Below, piece after piece: positions 8,245-17,304 of a DNA stretch of 35,510 nucleotides. Source of the stretch: Parabacteroides sp. PF5-9 (GTDB lineage: Bacteria; Bacteroidota; Bacteroidia; Bacteroidales; Tannerellaceae); the NCBI RefSeq assembly GCF_029893105.1, contig NZ_JARXWG010000034.1:1-35510 (forward strand), in the 5' to 3' direction. Position numbers and translations under genes: made by a program. Every line of letters begins with the position of its first letter. Positions within the stretch are counted from its first letter, which is position 1. The notes below the pieces were generated by a model, which did not search any database, had not been told where the DNA came from, and saw only the letters and a list, made by a program, of their open reading frames with translations.

Positions 8245-9744
8245 TTATTTTAATGTGATTACTTCCGAGAATTCAGATTCTACAGAGTAGTATGTCACCT
8301 TTAGTTTATACTTTGTAACGTTACCAAACTTAGGCATACGGAAAGAAAGATGGTCTATTCCATTTATAAGTTGCCAAGACTGATCTCCTAAATACATTAC
8401 CGGCAAGTACATATTTGATCCGTCGACTACCTGTGCATAGAAGACAATGGCGGATCCGAGTCTTTTACCTGTAAGCGTTACCGTTTCACCGACTGCAGGA
8501 TTTGTGTTGCTAATAGACAATATTTGCGGGCGTGTAGGATTTTTCCTTATGTCTATAATATCCACATTCTTCGATATCACACCATCAATAATAACAGTAC
8601 AGTTGTAGGATTTTGATTCTTCCAATTGGTTTAAACCTTCCACACGGATAATATCTTTATCACCGGAACGATATACTGTTCCTTTCAAATAAAAGGTCTT
8701 AGCACCCAGTTCCATCATCTCATCTCTGTCGGTAAAGCGTATTGTCGCTTTTGTCTCTTTCTGTGGGGTGAAATTCTCACCGACAATAAACAGATCGTCT
8801 GTTGCTGGATCCAGCCTAGATGTAGAGACGAACGATACGGTCGGATAGACATCTGTCAGTTCTATTTTTTCAGGATAGATAATAGCCTCTTCAATATAAC
8901 TATTATAATACGACACCTTTAGGTCGTATTCACCTACAGGCAGGTCTTTGTCAACAGTCATACGTATAAACGACGGGGTGTATTTCCAGATCGAGCATTT
9001 TGTTTCTTTACCATTGCCGTCGATAAGAAAGACATTCATACTCTCTTCTTTCTCTGCAAAAGTACCGATAATATCGAGGATCTGAGCAGCCCGTACTTTG
9101 GTTGTGCTGATAGAATCTATCCGGAAGTCAAAAGGCACTTGTACCACTTGTACGGTATAGGTCTTTTTAAATTCTTTGTTCTCAGATGTCACCACATATT
9201 CCACCGGATTGGTAAAATCTGTTTCCACGCCCAGGCTGGGGTGTATTGTTGCCCCTTCCGAGATTTCGGCATCCGGTATCAGGCGTGTCAGGTCGGCTTG
9301 ATGAGGAACCAAAACGGTGATCTTCGTCCTGTCATTAAAAGAGAAAGTGCCTTCGCGTCCAAGAATAAAGAACTTGTTAATAAAGCAATCTGTATGAAAG
9401 AACTGCGCCGTAGCGGTATATACCTGTTTAGAGCCATCTTCGGCAGTGACGGTGTATTTTACCGGGTTACTAAAATCGACAAGATCCTCGGATGCAGGAG
9501 AGATTGTTGCTTTGTCGGAGATCTCGATATAAGGGCGTACTTCTGTAATATCGGGATACGACGACAGATCGATCGTAATCGTTTTATCACTTTCGTTGAT
9601 CACTCCGGTTGATCCAATTACTGAATATTTCAGTATTTTTTTCTCCGAACTTTTTATAATTTCCGGGTCTTTGTCATCTCCACTACATGAGATGTGCAGC
9701 GTTAATAATGCCAACAATGGCAAGAAAAGTGTTTTGTAATGCAT
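8245..9744 (-). CDS. Surface lipoprotein with repeated beta-sandwich and IPT/TIG-type domains
   Basis: A 499-residue lipoprotein. The ATG at 9744 is chosen because it begins the signal MHYKTLFLPLLALLTLHISC with the lipidated Cys at 20, followed by SGDDKD, an acidic stretch typical of surface-exported Bacteroidetes lipoproteins; the frame upstream looks non-coding. Two related sections, about 35-115 and 120-200, share a 'DFTNPVEYVVTSE...KTYTV' pattern (DUF5018-like). Later sections contain IPT/TIG-like strands (PTVSFVSTSRLDP..., PQILSISNTNPAVGETVTLTG). No catalytic motif is seen; a binding or structural role at the cell surface is inferred. A repeat array lies in its upstream region. Confidence 0.75.
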   Translation of the reverse strand: MHYKTLFLPLLALLTLHISCSGDDKDPEIIKSSEKKILKYSVIGSTGVINESDKTITIDLSSYPDITEVRPYIEISDKATISPASEDLVDFSNPVKYTVTAEDGSKQVYTATAQFFHTDCFINKFFILGREGTFSFNDRTKITVLVPHQADLTRLIPDAEISEGATIHPSLGVETDFTNPVEYVVTSENKEFKKTYTVQVVQVPFDFRIDSISTTKVRAAQILDIIGTFAEKEESMNVFLIDGNGKETKCSIWKYTPSFIRMTVDKDLPVGEYDLKVSYYNSYIEEAIIYPEKIELTDVYPTVSFVSTSRLDPATDDLFIVGENFTPQKETKATIRFTDRDEMMELGAKTFYLKGTVYRSGDKDIIRVEGLNQLEESKSYNCTVIIDGVISKNVDIIDIRKNPTRPQILSISNTNPAVGETVTLTGKRLGSAIVFYAQVVDGSNMYLPVMYLGDQSWQLINGIDHLSFRMPKFGNVTKYKLKVTYYSVESEFSEVITLK

Positions 9745-10198
9745 AATTGTATAGTTGTTATTTGTGTTTGTAGCGTTTGATAATGTCTTGAATTTTAAAA
9801 CGGCTACCTTAATTGGTGGCGCAAGATATAAAAAAAATGAATTTGTCGCATTGCGCAGTGAACGAATCCAAACAAAAACCATCACGTGGCTGTCGGTTTT
9901 TTTGAAATAAACGAACACTTTTTTGTTAGAGGTACCTCTAAATTATTTTACACCTACCTCTAAATAGATTTAGACGTACCTCTAAATTCGTTTAGACGTA
10001 CCTCTAACAGAAAATAGAGGTAGGTGTAACAAAAAAGGGATCAGCAAACTGCTTTTATTTCTATAGGATGATGTAGAAAAAAGGATGTATACATTTTATT
10101 TTCTTAACCTTGTGATTATTTTCATTTTTTTCGATGTATAGATTAGACAGAGGATCTGTTTACGTAGTACGATTTGAAAAAATAAATCAGAAAAACCA
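9745..10198. other. 454-bp divergent region between lipoprotein and sigma-factor genes
   Basis: It contains the 22-bp palindrome array (9911-10049). On the lipoprotein side a TATCTTGC, close to the -7 consensus, reads on the minus strand near 9821-9829. On the sigma side TACGATTTG near 10168-10176 is a -7-like box with one extra spacer base. No gene is seen. Confidence 0.5.
9911..10049 (-). repeat. Dispersed 5 x 22-bp palindromic repeat element, copy A
   Basis: Five 22-bp units start at 9926, 9948, 9970, 9992 and 10014. Read on the minus strand, they line up with copies B and C: first a unit of type TTACACCTACCTCTA, then four units of type TTAGAGGTACSTSTAA with 6-bp linkers. The flank CGAACACTTTT at 9911-9921 is shared with copy B, and the flank ctgatcc (about 10037-10043 in complement) with copy C. 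The 15-bp first unit is the exact reverse complement of the fourth. It lies between divergent lipoprotein and sigma-factor genes. Confidence 0.85.
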
Positions 10199-10690
10199 AT
10201 GGTTGCAGATAAAGAGACCTTTTTACAGCTTTTAGAAGAAAACAAAGGGATTATTTTCAGTATATGCCGTTCGTATTGTACTGAGAAAGAGGATATCGAT
10301 GATTTGGCGCAAGAGATCATCTATAATCTGTGGAAAGCTTTCACGAACTATACACCTACCTCCTGTAAGTTTACCACCTGGATGTATCGTGTCGCTTTAA
10401 ATGTGGCGATCTCTTTTTATAGGAAAGAGATTCGGTCGTTGCAGTTTAACGCCTTTTCTGAAGATCTGATCGTATACGACGATGATTTTGAACGCTCTAC
10501 GGAGAGTGACCAACGGTTGAATCTGTTGTACCAGTTTATACATGGGTTGAATGAGATCGATAAATCGATCATGTTGCTTTATCTGGATGACAAGAGTTAC
10601 AAAGAGATTGCTGACATAGTAGGTATTACAGAGACGAATGTCGCCACAAAGATTAATCGCATAAAGAAAAAAATGAAATCAAAATTTTAA
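10199..10690 (+). CDS. RNA polymerase sigma factor, ECF (sigma-70 family)
   Basis: A 163-residue alternative sigma factor. Region 2 is at about 12-80, with DIDDLAQEIIYNLWKAF and KFTTWMYRVALNVAISFYRK. Region 4 is at about 110-160, with a typical YKEIADIVGITETNVATKINRIKKKMK helix-turn-helix. Region 3 is absent, as expected for ECF factors. It is followed after 14 bp by a membrane protein gene that is the likely partner. The ATG at 10199 starts directly before the conserved first helix. Confidence 0.92.
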   Translation: MVADKETFLQLLEENKGIIFSICRSYCTEKEDIDDLAQEIIYNLWKAFTNYTPTSCKFTTWMYRVALNVAISFYRKEIRSLQFNAFSEDLIVYDDDFERSTESDQRLNLLYQFIHGLNEIDKSIMLLYLDDKSYKEIADIVGITETNVATKINRIKKKMKSKF

Positions 10691-10704
10691 AAATCAGTTT
10701 AGTT

Positions 10705-11388
10705 ATGGAAATCAATGAACTAAAGTTAATCTGGCAAGAGCAGAATGAGAAATTGGAGAAGCTGTTGAAGCTGAACACGCAAACGCTTCATCAGATACAG
10801 ATTCAAAAAGTCAGATCGCCACTTCGCTCTTTGTACTGGCAGCGGATTTTTGAAATAACATCTCATGCGATCGCTTTACTCTTGTTGGTGTTGTTTCTCT
10901 GTTATAATCTGTTCTCGTTTGCATATGCCATCTCTGCTTTGGTACTTATCGTATTCTATACGTATCTGTTTTTTAACTGTTTGAGTCAGATAAAACGACT
11001 CCGCAGTATCGATTCGGACAATGATATTCTGACTATGCAGCGCGCACTGATGCAGATACAGACTTATTTGATCAAGTTCCATCGACTGACAATACTCTTT
11101 ATCCCGGCATTTCTTTCTTATCCGGTCGTTCTTTCAAAAGCATTTAAAGATCTGCATATTACTGTGTTTGGCGATTTTGATATCCTAAAACTAACCAATG
11201 GGTCTTGGTGGTATGTGGAACTTGTGACACTGGTTGTAATGATCCCTTTGGGTGTATGGTATTATAACCAGCTATCGGTAAAACATAGTCATAAGGCGTG
11301 GGTTAGGCGGATTATAGACCGGGTAACCAGCTTGCGTGTCAAAAAGGCACTCCAATTTTTAGATGAGCTGGAACATATAGAGGAGTAA
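10705..11388 (+). CDS. Four-TM membrane protein, probable partner of the upstream sigma factor
   Basis: A 227-residue protein of unknown function. The N-terminal 40 residues are charged and helical (possible coiled coil). Membrane segments lie at about 52-70, 74-91, 127-144 and 169-186, and a basic tail of about 40 residues ends in a helix. Its position 14 bp behind the ECF sigma gene makes an anti-sigma role likely: the cytosolic N-terminal helix could bind the sigma factor. No zinc-type HxxxCxxC anti-sigma motif is present, so this is inference from context. Confidence 0.7.
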   Translation: MEINELKLIWQEQNEKLEKLLKLNTQTLHQIQIQKVRSPLRSLYWQRIFEITSHAIALLLLVLFLCYNLFSFAYAISALVLIVFYTYLFFNCLSQIKRLRSIDSDNDILTMQRALMQIQTYLIKFHRLTILFIPAFLSYPVVLSKAFKDLHITVFGDFDILKLTNGSWWYVELVTLVVMIPLGVWYYNQLSVKHSHKAWVRRIIDRVTSLRVKKALQFLDELEHIEE

Positions 11389-11405
11389 ATACCGATATAT
11401 AAAGA

Positions 11406-11450
11406 GACTGTCTCAAAATCGAAGTGTATTTCTTAGACTTTGAGACAGTC
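11406..11450. terminator. Long-loop inverted repeat between convergent genes
   Basis: GACTGTCTCAAA at 11406-11417 and TTTGAGACAGTC at 11439-11450 are exact reverse complements (12 bp) around a 21-nt loop. No T-run follows, but the place between two converging genes suggests transcription ends here. Confidence 0.55.
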
Positions 11451-11482
11451 GTCCTATATTATACCCGGTTTGCGGGGGAGTG

Positions 11483-14400
11483 TTATTTCAACTCTTTTAC
11501 CCGTATATTCCGGAATTTAACCGGTGAGCCATGTCCCAAAAAGCCGATATGTCCTTTGGGGTTGAATAAGCCCGGGTGTTCTTTTTTATCAGGGGTACCG
11601 TTTTTAACCGCATCACGGATATTGCCATCCAGAATGACTTCGCCGTTTAAGGTGATTTTTATCTGGTCACCGTTGGCGATAACTTCTTGATAGTTCCATT
11701 CGCCTGTCGGTTTGAGGAATCCTCGTTTGGCAGGGATAATGCCGTAAACAGAACCGTGATACTGATAGATCTGCAAATCTTTATAAACCGGATGTTCACT
11801 GTCGAGGATCTGCAGTTCCATACCGACATAGGCTGCATCGCCTTCCATCGGTGTACGGATTCCCAGTCCGTTGTTCGCAGCTGGGGTCAATTGAAATTCA
11901 AAACGGAAGATAAAATTACCATACTCGTTTTTCGTATACAAATTGCCTCCTGAACCTTTGCTTGGAACCAGAGAGATAGTACCGTCTTCCATGGTGTAGT
12001 CAACCGTATTTCCAGTCCACTCATGCATATTGGTTCCGTCAAAGAGGATTTTGAATCCTTCTTTAGCCTCTTCTGCCGATAATTTGAACGGTTCTTCTTG
12101 TTCCAACTCCTTAATGTATAAGTTGCGGTAATAGACTTTACTGCCATGAGCCTGTAATTCGATCTGCTCGATAGGGAAGATTGGCAGTGAACGATCCCAA
12201 TAGTTTTCAAGGATAACATTGTCGGTCACTAACTCGCCATTGAGAACAACGGTTACCCGGTCGCCTACCATTTTAATATACATGGTATTCCATTCGCCCA
12301 ATTTGTTATCGGCAACTTTCAACGGTTTGCTTTCGTGTACCTTATTGTTGTACAACCCACCTGAGCCTACCTGAGCACCTACTCTTACCCGTGCAGTGTC
12401 CCACATCTGTACTTGTGGTGTTCCACGCAGATAAATCCCGGCATCAGCCTCTTTCCCAGAGGGGTCTAACAACCAGTCGACATACATTTCAAAGTCGCCA
12501 TACTGTTTAACAGTACACAGGTTATCGTATCCTGTCCCGTCGAAAACAAGGCATCCGTCTTCCACTTTCCAGTCTTTACGCATCTGTTCGTCGGCTTTAA
12601 CCTGTGCTTTGGCCAATTGCGACTGTGTCATTTTGGCTCGTTTGATCGGATTCTCAACTAAACCTTTCCAGCCGGTCAGGTCTTTGCCATTGAACATCGA
12701 AACAAAACCTTCAATGGCAGGCATCTCATCGAGGTATTTCCTGATCGCTTCCCGTTGATATTGTGCATCCGGATTATCAAGCACCTGTGATACTTTGGTT
12801 AACAACGTTTTGACATTATCACCTGCATATTCCGGATGAGCGAGGGCGATATTTCTTACTGCGTTAGCTGCCGCTTGTTGCAGCGGTTTTTGATCGAGGA
12901 ATTCTCCGGCATACATCATAGCCAGGAAAGTTCCGGTTCGTTCAATCCGTCTGAGGATATTATTTTTCTGATCATCTGTTTTTGCAATTTCCATCGCTTT
13001 ACGCAGGAAGGTCATTCGGTTGTCGGGTGTTAACGAAGGCTGAGATACCAAGCCGATATACGCTGTCAACGCACGATCAAAATAGGCTGCAGCCGACGGA
13101 TCTTTGGCAACTGCATATAGTTCATCGGCAATTTCCGGACCTTTCCAACTCATTAGCGCTTCGAATGCCTGGTCTTTAGCTGATCCTGTTCCATTCTTAA
13201 ATCCGTCTACAATCGTTTTTAGCGCTTCTTTTTCTGTGGTTGCCGCCAGAGGAACGTAATAGAGCGATTTCTTGTCCGAACTGGCTTGTAACATCCGACG
13301 GTTAATAGTGAACCATTGATTGGCCGGTGTCTGAGAGGCTACGGAAGCAATAATCGCTTGTTGTATCGGAGAGATCGCAGCTGTTTCTGCTGTTTCCAGC
13401 ATACCGCTTAATTGGATAAAGTCTTTTTCCGAAACCACATCTTTTAGACCTTGATATGCAGCCGCTTTCACATCAGCAGAAGCCGACTTGGTCTGTTCTA
13501 AAACAACGTTGAGGTGTTTGTCGGCCTTACGGATAGCCAACAGTTTTAATGCTGCCACTTTTCCGGCGTCGGTCGCGTTAGGTATCGCCCGGGTAACAGC
13601 TAAATTGATATCCCCTTTGAAAGCGGTTAACGCTTCTTCTCCGAGTTTCACCACTTGCGGATCATTATTTGTCAATAAGTCGGCCAATGCCGGAATAACT
13701 GCCGGATCTCCGATTTTCACCAACGCCCATGCGGCAGCCTGTTTTACTTCAAACTCAGTACTCTTCAACTGGTCGGTAAACAGTTGCCGGGCAGGCAGGT
13801 CGAAACGTATCTCCAGATTTTTAATGATGTTCTGTTTTTCCGGACAACTGCTTTCACGTCCCATCCAGTTGAGTACATCAACTTTCAGCGGAGTTTTTGC
13901 TTTGACCATGGTTTTCATCACCTCTACATACATTGCTTGATCGGCATACCCGGAAGCAAAATTCAATGCTGCGTTCCGGTATTCTTTGCAGTCATCTTTC
14001 AAGGCGTTCAATAACAGTTTTGTTTTATTGGGATTCAATTCCATTAATACCTCTAATGCTGCAATGCGAGAGTGTGTTTTTTCTGCTTTGGTTGCTTTTT
14101 TCAACAGATTATTGGCTTCTTTTTCTGCCTCTTTGGCATCTCCCAAAGTAGCGACTCTATTGATTAATGCAATATAGGCTTCGTTTGCTCCGGTTTTATC
14201 CGGTGCGAAGTTGACCTTTTCAGCTGCTGTAGCCAACTCTTTGAAGGATGCTTTTGTACCGATCCGTCCCAAGGTGTACAACGCTACTTTCTGCATATTT
14301 TCATCTCCGTTGCTGAGCATTCCTTTGATCAGATCTTCTGGTACTTCCATTTGTGCTTCACCGATCGCCAGAATAATATCCTGTTGTGTTTTAGGCGTGC

Positions 14401-14941
14401 CCATACGACGCATTAAAGCCGATTGCATCGCCTGTTTGGCTTTTGCTGTATTGATATTAGCCAAAGCACGGGCAGAGGGGCCACTCAGGCTCTCATGCGT
14501 AAGGTATTTTGCCAGGGCGTCCACACTTTCGTCTCCGCCCATAATCTGAAGTTCCCGGATCAGAAACGCTTTGGTTTCCCGTTCGGTGACTCTGTCTAAT
14601 GCTTTCGCATATGCTTGAGCCACATTCGTGCGTATCGTTTCATTCCCTTTAACAACAATCAGGCTCACATAATTAGCTAATCCGCTCAGGGCATAATCCG
14701 TCAACGAATTATCACCTTTCCCGGGCGCATTGATCATCTCTACCAACATATCCACTCCCGCATCACCGGTTGAAACCAGATCGGAGATCATCTTATTGTA
14801 ATCCGCTTGTTTTTCCGCCGGCATCTGTGCCAATACATCAGCCACAACGGTTGTTGATGTCCGGTTTTGCTGTGCTTGTATCATAAAAGATAGACCAAAC
14901 AACAAAACCCCTATTCGTATAATAGTATATATCTTTCTCAT
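11483..14941 (-). CDS. Secreted HEAT-repeat protein with two DUF1080 (3-keto-disaccharide hydrolase-type) domains
   Basis: A 1152-residue exported protein. A signal peptide of about 23 residues ends at IQAQQ. Residues about 35-740 are alpha-helical HEAT-type repeats with recurring 'A..AL..I....' patterns. Two PF06439-like jelly-roll domains follow: about 745-945, beginning FVSMFNGKDLTGWKG, and about 962-1152, beginning GFKILFDGTNMHEWTG. DUF1080 proteins include 3-keto-glycoside lyases/hydratases of the non-hydrolytic glycoside pathway in gut Bacteroidetes. The two domains differ, so they may catalyse different steps; that is inference. The next gene upstream on the same strand, 39 bp away, is a Gfo/Idh oxidoreductase, the expected source of 3-keto sugars. 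Confidence 0.85.
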   Translation of the reverse strand: MRKIYTIIRIGVLLFGLSFMIQAQQNRTSTTVVADVLAQMPAEKQADYNKMISDLVSTGDAGVDMLVEMINAPGKGDNSLTDYALSGLANYVSLIVVKGNETIRTNVAQAYAKALDRVTERETKAFLIRELQIMGGDESVDALAKYLTHESLSGPSARALANINTAKAKQAMQSALMRRMGTPKTQQDIILAIGEAQMEVPEDLIKGMLSNGDENMQKVALYTLGRIGTKASFKELATAAEKVNFAPDKTGANEAYIALINRVATLGDAKEAEKEANNLLKKATKAEKTHSRIAALEVLMELNPNKTKLLLNALKDDCKEYRNAALNFASGYADQAMYVEVMKTMVKAKTPLKVDVLNWMGRESSCPEKQNIIKNLEIRFDLPARQLFTDQLKSTEFEVKQAAAWALVKIGDPAVIPALADLLTNNDPQVVKLGEEALTAFKGDINLAVTRAIPNATDAGKVAALKLLAIRKADKHLNVVLEQTKSASADVKAAAYQGLKDVVSEKDFIQLSGMLETAETAAISPIQQAIIASVASQTPANQWFTINRRMLQASSDKKSLYYVPLAATTEKEALKTIVDGFKNGTGSAKDQAFEALMSWKGPEIADELYAVAKDPSAAAYFDRALTAYIGLVSQPSLTPDNRMTFLRKAMEIAKTDDQKNNILRRIERTGTFLAMMYAGEFLDQKPLQQAAANAVRNIALAHPEYAGDNVKTLLTKVSQVLDNPDAQYQREAIRKYLDEMPAIEGFVSMFNGKDLTGWKGLVENPIKRAKMTQSQLAKAQVKADEQMRKDWKVEDGCLVFDGTGYDNLCTVKQYGDFEMYVDWLLDPSGKEADAGIYLRGTPQVQMWDTARVRVGAQVGSGGLYNNKVHESKPLKVADNKLGEWNTMYIKMVGDRVTVVLNGELVTDNVILENYWDRSLPIFPIEQIELQAHGSKVYYRNLYIKELEQEEPFKLSAEEAKEGFKILFDGTNMHEWTGNTVDYTMEDGTISLVPSKGSGGNLYTKNEYGNFIFRFEFQLTPAANNGLGIRTPMEGDAAYVGMELQILDSEHPVYKDLQIYQYHGSVYGIIPAKRGFLKPTGEWNYQEVIANGDQIKITLNGEVILDGNIRDAVKNGTPDKKEHPGLFNPKGHIGFLGHGSPVKFRNIRVKELK

Positions 14942-14980
14942 AATCGATTATTTGTCTGTATAAATTAAATTGTCAATTGT

Positions 14981-16237
14981 TCAAATGTTCCAAGGTGCTC
15001 TCATCGGTTGGTCGATCAAACGATTGGCAGCTTCGTCATTGATGAATTCCAATTTGACCGGATCAAAATGAAGCGTTCGGTTGAGACGGAGCGCTACTGC
15101 ACCCATATTGACCACTGTTGCCGAACGGAAACCATACCGTTCGTTCAGCGCAAACGGTTGACGGGTTTTTACCGATTCGATAAAATCCGTCACCTGAGGT
15201 TCCGGTTCGGGGAAGTCGGCCAACTTCTTTTCCCAGTTCGGGATATCACAGACAAAATTCTTATACACATTTCCATTAGGCCCGGATATATAAGGGGTAT
15301 TCGGATCGCCGTAGTCACCTCCCCAAAGAACGATCTGGCAACCGTCTTCATAGGTATAGGTGATCGAACGCCAGGTACCTACGGCATCGGGATGTTGTTG
15401 TGGTGCATCGACTTCCACCTTCACCGGACTGGTATGATCCTTGCCCAGGAAGTACTGTACGGGATCGATATAATGCTGTCCCATATCCCCCAGACCTCCA
15501 CCGTCATAATCCCAGTATCCCCGGAATGTCTGGTGTACGCGATGTGCGTTATACGGCCGGTAAGGAGCAGGACCCAGCCAGAGGTCGTAATCCAGTTCAG
15601 ACGGCACAGTCTGTGGTTCGAGATACTCTTTACCTACCCAGAAGAACTTCCAGTCGAATCCGGTATGCTTACTGATAGTTACTTTCAACGGCCAACCTAA
15701 CAAACCGCTTTGTACCAGTTTTTTCAATGGTTTGACAGGCGTACCTAAGCCATAGAAGTTATCGGTAAAACGGAACCAGGTATTCAAACGGAACATACGT
15801 CCATATTGCTTAACAGCTTCCATAACCCTTTTCCCTTCACCAATCGTGCGGGTCATTGGCTTTTCGCACCAGATATCTTTTCCGGCTTTAGCCGCTTCCA
15901 CCGACATGATCCCATGCCAATGGGGAGGGGTAGCGATGTGTACAATGTCGACATTGGGGTCAAGGATCAATTCTCTGAAATCGTGGTAAGCAGCAATTTT
16001 GTCTTTCACCAGTTGTTTACCGAGTTCCAGGTGTTTTTTGTCGACATCGCAGACTGCAACAAGCCGTGTTCCGGCATAATTCACATGACCACGACCCATT
16101 CCACCGGTACCGATAATCCCTTTGGTTAGTTGATCACTGGGGGCAAGAAATCCGTTTCCAAGGACATGACGGGGAACGATCGTCAAAGCAGCCATTCCCC
16201 CGAGAGTTTTCAGGAAAGTTCTTCTGTTTGTTCTCAT
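14981..16237 (-). CDS. Tat-exported Gfo/Idh/MocA-family oxidoreductase
   Basis: A 418-residue NAD(P)-dependent dehydrogenase. The N-terminus TNRRTFLKTLGGMAALTIVP is a twin-arginine signal, so the enzyme is exported folded with its cofactor. The Rossmann motif GIIGTGGMGRGH is at about residues 40-51 and the family EKP motif appears in CEKPM. It is the first gene of a two-gene transcript with the DUF1080 protein 39 bp downstream. Together they fit oxidation of a sugar at C3 followed by elimination or hydration outside the cytoplasm. The sugar substrate cannot be told from sequence. Confidence 0.9.
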   Translation of the reverse strand: MRTNRRTFLKTLGGMAALTIVPRHVLGNGFLAPSDQLTKGIIGTGGMGRGHVNYAGTRLVAVCDVDKKHLELGKQLVKDKIAAYHDFRELILDPNVDIVHIATPPHWHGIMSVEAAKAGKDIWCEKPMTRTIGEGKRVMEAVKQYGRMFRLNTWFRFTDNFYGLGTPVKPLKKLVQSGLLGWPLKVTISKHTGFDWKFFWVGKEYLEPQTVPSELDYDLWLGPAPYRPYNAHRVHQTFRGYWDYDGGGLGDMGQHYIDPVQYFLGKDHTSPVKVEVDAPQQHPDAVGTWRSITYTYEDGCQIVLWGGDYGDPNTPYISGPNGNVYKNFVCDIPNWEKKLADFPEPEPQVTDFIESVKTRQPFALNERYGFRSATVVNMGAVALRLNRTLHFDPVKLEFINDEAANRLIDQPMRAPWNI

Positions 16238-16298
16238 AGTACTATTATAAAGTTAATGATAAATATCAAGGTTCCGGCAAAGATAATCAGAATCTCTT

Positions 16299-16661
16299 CT
16301 ATTTTAAAAAAGAGTCTTGTTTCTCTTTGAATTTTTTTCTGAAAAAATAATCCAGAAATAAAAGGAATAAACAACAAATACCGATAAACCCGTAGAATGA
16401 GAAATAGATCACCGAGGGCAACTGTATGGAGATTTTAGGTATCCCATGGAAAATGAGGGCCATTATGGCTAATGCGATCATGCAAACAGAAGCTATAAGG
16501 ACAGCGATAAAGCCGAATCGTTCATTGCGTTTTTTAAGGCGTACAGTTTCAGCCATCACTTGTTGCATAACAGCCGAACGGAAATCAGCAGGCAGCTGCT
16601 TTTCAGGTAATTGCTTGAAAAGCTGTTTCATTAAATCGTTTGATCTCTGTTTTTTATTCAT
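16299..16661 (-). CDS. Small two-TM protein, probable anti-sigma partner
   Basis: A 120-residue protein. The N-terminal 45 residues are basic and helical (LPADFRSAVMQQVMAETVRLKKRNER), followed by membrane segments at about 49-70 and 81-104 and a Lys-rich tail. It overlaps the sigma gene by 4 bp in an ATGA arrangement, so translation is coupled. Bacteroidetes ECF sigma genes often carry such a small membrane partner; an anti-sigma function is inferred from this. No family name is recognised. Confidence 0.75.
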   Translation of the reverse strand: MNKKQRSNDLMKQLFKQLPEKQLPADFRSAVMQQVMAETVRLKKRNERFGFIAVLIASVCMIALAIMALIFHGIPKISIQLPSVIYFSFYGFIGICCLFLLFLDYFFRKKFKEKQDSFLK

Positions 16662-17221
16662 GATTCATCCTCTCCTATATTCTTTAATAACACAAATAAC
16701 TTTTTGCGTATACGGTACAGTTTCGTTTTTACATTCGAAACAGTCAGTTCCGCGATCGAAGCAATCTCTTCCGTCGATTTTTGTTGCATATAGTACAATA
16801 GAATAAGTGCCCGTTCGTCGGGGGGCAATAAGGCTAATGCAGATTCGAGTTGTTCAACCTGTTCGTTAGCATCTGTCTGGTTCAATGCCTCTGCGATATC
16901 ATTTTCTGATGCATTATTGATCAGTTGTTCATCAATCGCCAGAAACTCATACCTCTTCTTACGCATTTCCGAGACGGCCGTGTTGTAGGCGATCCGGTAT
17001 ATCCAGGTCGAAAAACTACTATCCCCCTTGAAAGACGACAGGTTTTTAAACACTTTCAGAAAAACATCCTGTGCCAGTTCTTCGGCATCCTCCCGATTCT
17101 GGACAATTCGGACAATCAACGTGTACACTTGCAGACTATATTTATCCAACAGACAGGCAAAACATGCCGTATCGCCCGCTTGTATCCTCTGAATATAGTA
17201 TGTATCGGTATACAATTCCAT
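16658..17221 (-). CDS. RNA polymerase sigma factor, ECF (sigma-70 family)
   Basis: An alternative sigma factor of 187 residues from the ATG at 17221. Region 2 contains DAEELAQDVFLKVFKNLSSF and FSTWIYRIAYNTAVSEMRKKR. Region 4 contains LPPDERALILLYYMQQKSTEEIASI and a helix-turn-helix ending VKTKLYRIRKKL. I prefer 17221 over the ATG at 17233 because the likely -10 element CGTC lies at 17237-17240, which leaves no room for transcription to include 17233. It is translationally coupled to the small membrane partner. A matching promoter on both sides of the divergent region suggests autoregulation. Confidence 0.9.
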   Translation of the reverse strand: MELYTDTYYIQRIQAGDTACFACLLDKYSLQVYTLIVRIVQNREDAEELAQDVFLKVFKNLSSFKGDSSFSTWIYRIAYNTAVSEMRKKRYEFLAIDEQLINNASENDIAEALNQTDANEQVEQLESALALLPPDERALILLYYMQQKSTEEIASIAELTVSNVKTKLYRIRKKLFVLLKNIGEDES

Positions 17222-17236
17222 CTTTCTATACATATG

Positions 17237-17261
17237 GACGCAAACCGGGCCATCAGGTTAC
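17237..17261 (-). promoter_or_regulatory. Candidate ECF-type promoter for the sigma operon
   Basis: On the minus strand, GTAACC (17261-17256) and CGTC (17240-17237) are separated by exactly 15 bp. The AAC-containing -35 and CGTC -10 are the general form of ECF promoters. The same arrangement occurs in the opposite direction at 17305-17329. Confidence 0.65.
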
Positions 17262-17304
17262 AGCTTACCAAACAAAAATACAATTATTTTTCTCGCTCTA
17301 AAGT

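Noticed and set aside
11406-11450. The exact 12-bp inverted repeat as an insertion-sequence end
   Set aside because: There is no transposase, no second copy in the window, and its place between converging genes is explained by a terminator-like role.
13488-13940. Plus-strand open frames of 60-150 codons inside the HEAT gene
   Set aside because: They are antisense to a well-supported long gene, have no motifs, and arise from its codon bias.
15008-15700. 230-codon plus-strand frame opposite the Gfo/Idh gene
   Set aside because: It is antisense to conserved coding sequence and has no coherent domain.
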